A stretch of DNA of 64,000 nucleotides. Source: Azospirillum halopraeferens DSM 3675. GTDB taxonomy: Bacteria; Pseudomonadota; Alphaproteobacteria; Azospirillales; Azospirillaceae. Position 1 is the first letter of the stretch, and the number at the start of each line of letters is the position of its first letter. Where the stretch lies: NCBI RefSeq assembly GCF_000429625.1, contig NZ_AUCF01000005.1, positions 248,001-312,000 on the forward strand, read 5' to 3'. Below the pieces are notes generated by a model, which ran no database searches, was not told the DNA's origin, and worked only from the letters and a program-made list of their open reading frames with translations. Shown here in pieces: positions 58,482-64,000 of this stretch. A program made the translations under genes and the position numbers.

Positions 58482-60092
58482 CTACTCCGCCGGGGTGGGT
58501 CTTGACCAGAAGGGTTTGGCCGCGGCGAAACCGTCCCACGCCTCCAGAAGGTGCGGCTCCAGTTCGGCGATGCCGCGGGCGTGCCAGCCGATGACGATGC
58601 CGGCGGCGCGCGCCTCCTCCGGCGGCGTCGGGCTGCCGTCCTCGTGCAGGCCGTGCATCAGCCGGGTGGCCGTCGCCACGTCGTTCAGGTGGCCGAGCTG
58701 GTCCTGGAACGCCGCGAGCTGCTGGGTGTAGCGCCGCGCCGCCTTGTCGTCGTAAAGGGTGCGGAAGAACTCCGCCGCGTAGCGCAGCTTCTTCAGCGCG
58801 ATGCGGAGCTGATGGCGGTCGTCCACCGACAGGTGGGCGAAGCCCCGGCCGGCCTTGCGGGCCTTGCGGTGCCGGCGGTCCAGCAGTTCGTCCGCCAGTT
58901 CGGTGACCGGGCGGAACAGGCGTGCCGAGCGTTCGCTGACCGGCTGGGCCCGCCAGCCCCGCCCCTCCAGCCAGCCGCCGAGGCGGAGCTGGAAGGCGGA
59001 GTAGCGGGGCGACAGGATGGCCTCGCGCACCGCCGTGTACGCCTGCTCCCGCCGGGCGTTCACCATGCTCTCCAGCCCGTCCAGGTCGCGCACCAGCGGC
59101 CGGCCGTGGCCATTGGAATCGGCGATGCCGGCCCGCACCGGCGCCAGCAGTTCGGTCAGGAAGACGTCCCAGTCCCGCGCCTCCCCCAGCACGCCACCGA
59201 TCCACTTCACCTCCCCCACCGTCCAGGCGAGGTCTTCGGCCGGCAGGAACGGGCGGAACAGGGCCAGTGCCGAGCGCAGGCGGCGGAGCGCGACGCGCAT
59301 CTGGTGCACGCCCTCGGGATCGCGGCCGATCAGCGTGCACGCCTCGTTGGCGGCGGCGTGGAACAGGCAGGACCGCAGGATGCGGCCCAGCGCCACCTCC
59401 ACCGTGGCGTCCGCCTCCAGCTCCACCTTGTCGGCCTTCACCGGGCCGTCGGCGGTGCCTTCGGCCAGCGCGAACCCCCGCGCCGCCTTGGTGCGCGTCT
59501 CCAGGCGCAGCGGCGCCGCCCTGGCCAGTTCGCCGGCCAGGCGGAACAGGGCGGCGCCGTCGCCCTCCTTCAGCTCCAGCTCCACCTCCGCGACCGCCAG
59601 CGTCGTGCCGTCGGGAAGCCGGATCTCGCCCTCATCGAAAGCCACTTCGACCGTCGACGCCGTCGCGCCGTCGCCCCCCCGGACGGTGCGGGTGGTGCGG
59701 TGGATGGTGGCGTGGAAGACCGGCCGCAGGTCCGCGTCGCCGACCATGCCGAGCTGAGCCAGCGCCTCGGGATCGGTCAGGGCCGACAGGTCGGGAACGC
59801 CGCCGGCCACCGGCACCTCCCATTCCCCGCGCGTCAGCCCCGAATCGGGCGAGGGCGCGGACTTCACCGTCTGCACGTAACGGTCGTCCTGCTTGCGCAC
59901 GCGCAGGGTCACCCGGCGCTTCGACAGCCGGCGGTCCGCCGTATCGAAATAGACGCTCTCCAGGGTGCGCGTCACCGCCCGCCCGCGCCCGCCGGGCACC
60001 GGGGCGGCGCGCAACACCGCCAGGTCCTCGGGCCGGACGCTCAGCTTCAGCTCGGTTTCGCGGTTGGAGTCGGTATCGGTGTCAGCGGTCAT
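58482..60092 (-). CDS. CYTH-CHAD domain protein
   Basis: A 536-residue two-domain protein. The CYTH (triphosphate tunnel) domain at 8-205 begins with the ExExK motif in NRETELKLSV and continues with strands rich in charged residues (LESVYFDTADRRLSKRRVTL, then RVRKQDD). The CHAD domain at about 225-520 is helical with conserved His and Arg (EGVHQMRVALRRLRSALALF, DRHQLRIALKKLRYAAEFFR). CHAD domains bind polyphosphate and CYTH members hydrolyse triphosphates or inorganic tripolyphosphate. The ATG at 60092 gives the family start. Polyphosphate handling is the likely role. Confidence 0.92.
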   Translation of the reverse strand: MTADTDTDSNRETELKLSVRPEDLAVLRAAPVPGGRGRAVTRTLESVYFDTADRRLSKRRVTLRVRKQDDRYVQTVKSAPSPDSGLTRGEWEVPVAGGVPDLSALTDPEALAQLGMVGDADLRPVFHATIHRTTRTVRGGDGATASTVEVAFDEGEIRLPDGTTLAVAEVELELKEGDGAALFRLAGELARAAPLRLETRTKAARGFALAEGTADGPVKADKVELEADATVEVALGRILRSCLFHAAANEACTLIGRDPEGVHQMRVALRRLRSALALFRPFLPAEDLAWTVGEVKWIGGVLGEARDWDVFLTELLAPVRAGIADSNGHGRPLVRDLDGLESMVNARREQAYTAVREAILSPRYSAFQLRLGGWLEGRGWRAQPVSERSARLFRPVTELADELLDRRHRKARKAGRGFAHLSVDDRHQLRIALKKLRYAAEFFRTLYDDKAARRYTQQLAAFQDQLGHLNDVATATRLMHGLHEDGSPTPPEEARAAGIVIGWHARGIAELEPHLLEAWDGFAAAKPFWSRPTPAE

Positions 60093-60281
60093 CAAAGATC
60101 CCGGTCGAAGCCCAGACGTCGTGTGTCGCACACAGGCAATGCGCTTTCCGGTCCTGCGGTTCCGCCGGCCAACGGCGGAAACCGCCGTGAACGGGCCGCG
60201 GCGCGCAAGGATTGTTTCAGTATTATGACAGTCACGTGACAGCCCATGCCGCAGCGAGCATTTCGCCTGCGCAAAATTCCA

Positions 60282-61352
60282 TCACGGCAGGCGATTTTTG
60301 GCAAGGACCATCACTTTCGACAGGAACGCCAGCTCGGTACCGCACACGCGAAGGCCGGCGCCGGCGAACAGGGCGGGCAGGTCCGCCGTGGTGTATTCGG
60401 CGTAGTAGGGCTCGTGGAAGGCAACCGGAAACAGCCGCAGCAGGCCGTCCATGGCCGGGTCGTCGCCGTGTTGCAGGCTGTCGACGAAGACCGCGATGCC
60501 GTCGGGCTTGAGCACGCGGGCGATTTCAGCAGCCACCAGGGGGCGCACGCGGCGGGGCAGTTCGTGGAACAGGTAGATGCAGGTCACCACGTCCTGGCTG
60601 ACGTCGGGCAGAGGCATCGCCTCGGCGGCGGCCACGACCGTGCGGCTGCTGCGCGCCCAGGGGGCAAGCCGGCGCCGCGCCTCCGCCAGATAGGCGTGGG
60701 ACAGGTCGAGCGCGGTGGTCTCCAGCCGCGGGTGGTTGTCCTTGACGAAGGTGAGGAACCGTCCCGTTCCCGCCGCCACGTCGAGCAGCCGGCACGCCGC
60801 CCGGTGCCGCCCGGCGAGGTGGCGATGGATGGGCACCAGCGCCTGCCGGCGCATGGCGTCGGCGCCGCCGCCGAACAGCACCTCCACCTGGTGGTCGTAG
60901 AGGCGGGCACTGCGGGTCGAGAGATAGCCGTCGGTCTGGAAATGAAAGTTGCGGCGGTAGTAGGCGGGCAGCCGCTCCGACCCCGGCGGCGGTGCCCGGC
61001 GCACCTCCGTCCCCGACCGCTCGCGCCGGCGCCGCGCCACCGCCGGCAGATCGGCGAAGAATGCGGCGGCGTCGGCCAGCACCCGGCCGGGGGCCGGCAC
61101 CAGGTCGTGCGGCATGCGGTAATACCCCGCCTCGATGTTGGCGAGGTCGCGCTCCATCAGCGCCCGCAGCGCCGCCAGGACGGCGCGCGTGTCGGGCGTC
61201 GCGGCCCCCGCCGGCCGCCGTTGCGCCGGCACCGCCGGCCCGCTCAGCCGCGCCGCCAGCGCGTACTGTCCGAAGTACCACGCCACCCGCGCCGCCTGCC
61301 CGGCGGCGTACGCCACGCGCCCGGCGGGTCCCAGCCGATTCGTCTGTGTCAT
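60282..61352 (-). CDS. Class I SAM-dependent methyltransferase
   Basis: A 356-residue methyltransferase. About 160 residues of N-terminal helical extension ([20 protein letters not shown] then [20 protein letters not shown]) precede the SAM domain with motif [16 protein letters not shown] near 193, [37 protein letters not shown] and [20 protein letters not shown]. Substrate unknown. The start at 61352 gives the reading [15 protein letters not shown]; the track to 62006 is out of character because it lies antisense to pgk. It is divergent from pgk over 192 bp. Confidence 0.85.
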   Translation of the reverse strand: MTQTNRLGPAGRVAYAAGQAARVAWYFGQYALAARLSGPAVPAQRRPAGAATPDTRAVLAALRALMERDLANIEAGYYRMPHDLVPAPGRVLADAAAFFADLPAVARRRRERSGTEVRRAPPPGSERLPAYYRRNFHFQTDGYLSTRSARLYDHQVEVLFGGGADAMRRQALVPIHRHLAGRHRAACRLLDVAAGTGRFLTFVKDNHPRLETTALDLSHAYLAEARRRLAPWARSSRTVVAAAEAMPLPDVSQDVVTCIYLFHELPRRVRPLVAAEIARVLKPDGIAVFVDSLQHGDDPAMDGLLRLFPVAFHEPYYAEYTTADLPALFAGAGLRVCGTELAFLSKVMVLAKNRLP

Positions 61353-61544
61353 GGCAAGAAAGATGGTCGCGCGGAGGCCACGGGCAACGGCGCGGGGCCG
61401 GGGCGGTCCTTCCCCTCCGGCCGTCCTACCCCATGGGGTGAGCGCCGCCCCACCCCGAAGACCTGCGACCCCGGCCGCCGTTGCAAAGGGGCGGCGGCTG
61501 TGCTTCGTTTGCCCGAAATCCGGAATACAGGGGAACACGCGGCC

Positions 61545-62741
61545 ATGCCCGATTTCAACACCATCGACGACCTCGACGTGAACGGCAAGACGGTGCTGGT
61601 GCGCGCCGATCTCAACGTTCCGGTGAAGGATGGCCAGGTCACCGACACCACCCGCATCGACCGCCTGGCGCCGACGCTGACCGAACTGGCGTCGAAGGGC
61701 GCCAGGGTCGCGATCCTCTCCCACTTCGGCCGGCCCAAGGGCGGACCGGACACCAAGAACTCGCTGCGCCAGGTCCTGCCCGCGCTCTCGAAGGCGGTCG
61801 GCATGGAGGTCGCCTTCGCCGAGGACTGCGTCGGCCCGGCGGCGAAGGCCGCCGTCGACGCGCTGGCGCCGGGCGGCATGGTGCTGCTGGAGAACACCCG
61901 CTTCCACGCGGAGGAGGAGAAGAACGATCCCGCCTTCGCCCGGGCCATGGCGGAGCTGGGGGATCTTTACGTCAACGACGCCTTTTCCGCCGCCCACCGG
62001 GCCCACGCCTCAACCGAGGGCGTCGCCCACCACCTGCCCGCCGCCGCCGGCCGCCTGATGCAGGCGGAGCTGGAGGCGCTGGGCAAGGCGCTGGAGAAGC
62101 CGGAGCGGCCGGTGTGCGCCGTGGTCGGCGGCGCCAAGATCTCCACCAAGCTCGATCTGCTGGGCAACCTGGTGAAGAAGGTGGACATGCTGGTGCTGGG
62201 CGGCGGCATGGCCAACACCTTCCTCTACGCGAAGGGCACCGACGTCGGCGCCTCCCTGTGCGAGAAGGACATGGCCGACCAGGCCCGCGCCATCATGGAG
62301 ACCGCCGCGGCCGCCAACTGCGAGGTGCTGCTGCCCCTCGACTTCATGGTCGCCAGGGAGTTCAAGGCGGGCGCCGCCTGCCGTGACGTCGCCGCCGACG
62401 CCATCGGCGCCGACGAGATGGCCCTGGACGTCGGGCCGAAGACGGTGGAGTTCCTGACCCTGAAGATCCAGGGCGCAAAGACGGTGGTGTGGAACGGCCC
62501 CCTCGGCGCCTTCGAGATCGCGCCCTTCGACGCCGGCACCAACGCGGTGGCGGGCGTGGTGGCCAGGCGCACGAAGGACGGCGGGCTGCTGTCGGTGGCC
62601 GGCGGCGGCGACACGGTGGCGGCCCTGGGCCAGGCCGGGGTGGAGGACGCCTTCACCTACGTCTCGGCCGCCGGCGGCGCCTTCCTGGAGTGGCTGGAAG
62701 GCAAGACCCTGCCGGGCGTCGCCGCGCTCGCAAAGAAGTAG
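61545..62741 (+). CDS. pgk: Phosphoglycerate kinase
   Basis: Glycolysis, gluconeogenesis and the Calvin cycle: interconverts 3-phosphoglycerate and 1,3-bisphosphoglycerate with ATP. It has 398 residues. N-domain substrate motifs are [14 protein letters not shown] near 17, [10 protein letters not shown] near 58, [11 protein letters not shown] near 115 and [14 protein letters not shown] near 145. The C-domain nucleotide site is [15 protein letters not shown] near 190, [11 protein letters not shown] near 318 and [12 protein letters not shown] near 352. It is not part of the cbb operon, but it would serve both glycolysis and the Calvin cycle. Confidence 0.96.
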   Translation: MPDFNTIDDLDVNGKTVLVRADLNVPVKDGQVTDTTRIDRLAPTLTELASKGARVAILSHFGRPKGGPDTKNSLRQVLPALSKAVGMEVAFAEDCVGPAAKAAVDALAPGGMVLLENTRFHAEEEKNDPAFARAMAELGDLYVNDAFSAAHRAHASTEGVAHHLPAAAGRLMQAELEALGKALEKPERPVCAVVGGAKISTKLDLLGNLVKKVDMLVLGGGMANTFLYAKGTDVGASLCEKDMADQARAIMETAAAANCEVLLPLDFMVAREFKAGAACRDVAADAIGADEMALDVGPKTVEFLTLKIQGAKTVVWNGPLGAFEIAPFDAGTNAVAGVVARRTKDGGLLSVAGGGDTVAALGQAGVEDAFTYVSAAGGAFLEWLEGKTLPGVAALAKK

Positions 62742-62888
62742 TCCGGCGCAAGACCGCTGACGGGGCGGCGTACCCCGTCCGCGGTTCGGCCTCCCCCACC
62801 CGGCGGGGCGGCGTACCGCCATTGCCTGCGCGCCATCCCTTCGATCGGGACGTAGAGTGGTGATCGCCCCCACCGAAGGCGCAGCCCC

Positions 62889-63131
62889 ATGCCCCAGCTC
62901 GCCCCGACCGCGTTAGCCCCCCTGCCCGCCCCGCCCGGACGGCGCGACGCCGCCCGCAGGACACCCCCCGCCGGCCGGAGCGCCCCGCCCGCCGCGGTCG
63001 AGCCCCATGTGGACCGCCTGCGCGGCCCCTGCCTGGTGCTGCTGTGGCTGGGCATGCTGGCCGCCTCGTGGCTGGCTGCGACCGCGCTCGGCTACGGACT
63101 CTACGCCCTGCTGCGCACGCTGATCGCCTGA
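62889..63131 (+). CDS. Possible small membrane protein
   Basis: An 80-residue frame with a Pro/Ala-rich, probably unstructured first half and one hydrophobic helix at about 48-72 (CLVLLWLGMLAASWLAATAL). There is no clear ribosome site before the ATG. It lies between pgk and pyrF in the same direction. It may be a real small gene or chance in GC-rich DNA. Confidence 0.4.
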   Translation: MPQLAPTALAPLPAPPGRRDAARRTPPAGRSAPPAAVEPHVDRLRGPCLVLLWLGMLAASWLAATALGYGLYALLRTLIA

Positions 63132-63213
63132 CCGCCGCCCCTGGAGACGGAGGCGGAATGCTGTTAGGGTCCGCCTGATTTCGCGACTCCGTCGCGCCTT
63201 CAGGGGAACGAGC

Positions 63214-63930
63214 ATGACCGCAGCGGCCTCCCGCATCTTCTGCGCCGTCGACACCACCGATCTTGCCGCCGCCCGCGGCCTCGCCGGCCGGCTGGCCGGG
63301 CTGGTCGGCGGGCTGAAGCTGGGGCTGGAGTTCTTCGTGGCGCACGGCCCCGACGGCGTGCGCGCGGTCATGGGCAGCGACGGGCCGCCCCTGTTCCTCG
63401 ACCTGAAGCTGCACGACATCCCCAATACCGTGGCCGGCGCGGTGCGCGCGGTGCTGCCGCTGGCACCGGCCTTCCTGACCATCCACGCCTCGGGCGGGCC
63501 GGCGATGATGCGGGCCGCCGTCGAGGCCGCCGCGGCGGCCGGGCCGGGCCGTCCGCGCATCCTCGGCGTGACGGTGCTGACCAGTCTGGACGACGGCGAC
63601 CTCGAAGCGGTGGGCCAGGCGGCGCCCGCGGCGGCGCAGGTGGAGCGGCTGGCCCGGCTGGCACGGGAATGCGGCCTGGACGGCGTCATCTGCTCTCCCA
63701 ACGAGGTGGCGGCGCTGCGCCGGGCCTGCGGGCCGGATTTCGTGCTGATGGTTCCCGGCATCCGGCCGGCCGGGGCGGCGGCGGGCGACCAGAAGCGGGT
63801 GATGACCCCGGCCGAGGCGCTGGCCGCCGGCGCCGACCACCTGGTGATCGGCCGCCCCATCACCGGCGACCCCGACCCCGCCGCGGCGGCCCGGCGCATC
63901 GCCGCCGAGATCGCGGGAGACGCGCCGTGA
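63214..63930 (+). CDS. pyrF: Orotidine 5'-phosphate decarboxylase
   Basis: Last step of UMP synthesis; 238 residues, a TIM barrel. Seen: VDTTDLAAARGLAGRL near 10, Lys in GGLKLGLEFFVAHG near 38, the catalytic Asp-Lys-Asp set in LFLDLKLHDIPNTVAGAV near 63, and the phosphate site MVPGIRPAGAAAGDQKRVMT near 188. The GTG of the next gene overlaps the stop by 4 bp, coupling pyrF and trpF, an order seen in other alphaproteobacteria. Confidence 0.95.
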   Translation: MTAAASRIFCAVDTTDLAAARGLAGRLAGLVGGLKLGLEFFVAHGPDGVRAVMGSDGPPLFLDLKLHDIPNTVAGAVRAVLPLAPAFLTIHASGGPAMMRAAVEAAAAAGPGRPRILGVTVLTSLDDGDLEAVGQAAPAAAQVERLARLARECGLDGVICSPNEVAALRRACGPDFVLMVPGIRPAGAAAGDQKRVMTPAEALAAGADHLVIGRPITGDPDPAAAARRIAAEIAGDAP

Positions 63931-64000
63931 CGGTGCAGGCCAAGATCTGCGGCATCACCGGGCCCGACGCCCTGCGTGCCGCCGTCGAGGGCGGGGCGCG
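63927..64000 (+). CDS. trpF: Phosphoribosylanthranilate isomerase (5' end only)
   Basis: Only 24 codons are inside the window. They read MTVQAKICGITGPDALRAAV, matching the conserved N-terminus of phosphoribosylanthranilate isomerase, in which the Cys of KICGI is the catalytic residue. GTG at 63927 overlaps the pyrF stop (GTGA). It acts in tryptophan synthesis. Confidence 0.85.
   Translation, partial: MTVQAKICGITGPDALRAAVEGGA

Noticed and set aside
60282..62006. A longer methyltransferase reading from 62006
   Set aside because: The added part lies antisense to the 5' half of pgk and has no methyltransferase resemblance; the ATG at 61352 is natural.

Overview
The window looks like chromosomal DNA of a GC-rich alphaproteobacterium, most likely in the Rhodospirillales (Azospirillum-like). 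This is inferred from three things: the mdh-sucC-sucD-sucA-sucB order, the corC-aroB-aroK-xerD order with a small membrane protein between aroK and xerD, and the cobS/cobT/bolA/DnaJ-like group. The RuBisCO is form IA, which is less usual in this class. Genus is not determined. No rRNA, tRNA, CRISPR array or intact insertion sequence was seen.

Layout. 1-8.6 kb: a minus-strand peptide-uptake operon (M20 deacylase, binding protein, two permeases, fused double ATPase, amidohydrolase) with a divergent LysR regulator. 8.6-12.8 kb: a 1,415-residue hybrid sensor kinase. 13-20.7 kb: TCA-cycle genes mdh, sucCD and sucAB on the minus strand, with hairpins and terminators between the blocks. 20.9-28.5 kb: housekeeping and hypothetical genes (DUF2336 protein, nadE, CitE-like lyase, pdxY, YbaN-like protein, maiA). 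28.5-35.9 kb: a signalling and transport block made of a HAMP sensor, an NCS2 permease fused to a degenerate RsbW-like domain, an orphan TAXI binding protein, a SpoIIE-type phosphatase with receiver domain, a hybrid kinase and a lone receiver.

36-43.2 kb: a truncated haemoglobin, a small cytochrome c with a perfect FNR-type box upstream, then cbbR divergent from cbbL-cbbS-cbbQ-cbbO (form IA RuBisCO with its QO activase). 43.2-47.9 kb: cobT and cobS separated by a VapBC-type toxin-antitoxin pair, then a DnaJ-like protein and BolA. 48-51.5 kb: a small accessory patch (ribbon-helix-helix protein, SDR/AraC pair, a relic of a second SDR, DUF2889 protein). 51.6-56.1 kb: corC-like, aroB, aroK, xerD. 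56.2-64 kb: a malate synthase-like protein with an altered metal site, an orphan ParA-like ATPase with a CYTH-CHAD protein, a methyltransferase, pgk, pyrF and the start of trpF.

How the parts connect. The TCA block and the peptide importer support heterotrophic growth, and the cbb operon adds CO2 fixation. The globin and cytochrome c beside cbbR, with the FNR box, suggest adjustment to low oxygen or nitrosative stress. The least ordinary items are the permease-RsbW-like fusion inside a phosphatase/kinase block, the malate synthase homologue with Asp replaced by Asn at a metal-ligand position, and the toxin-antitoxin pair lodged between cobS and cobT. Functions are read from motifs and family knowledge; no database search was run.
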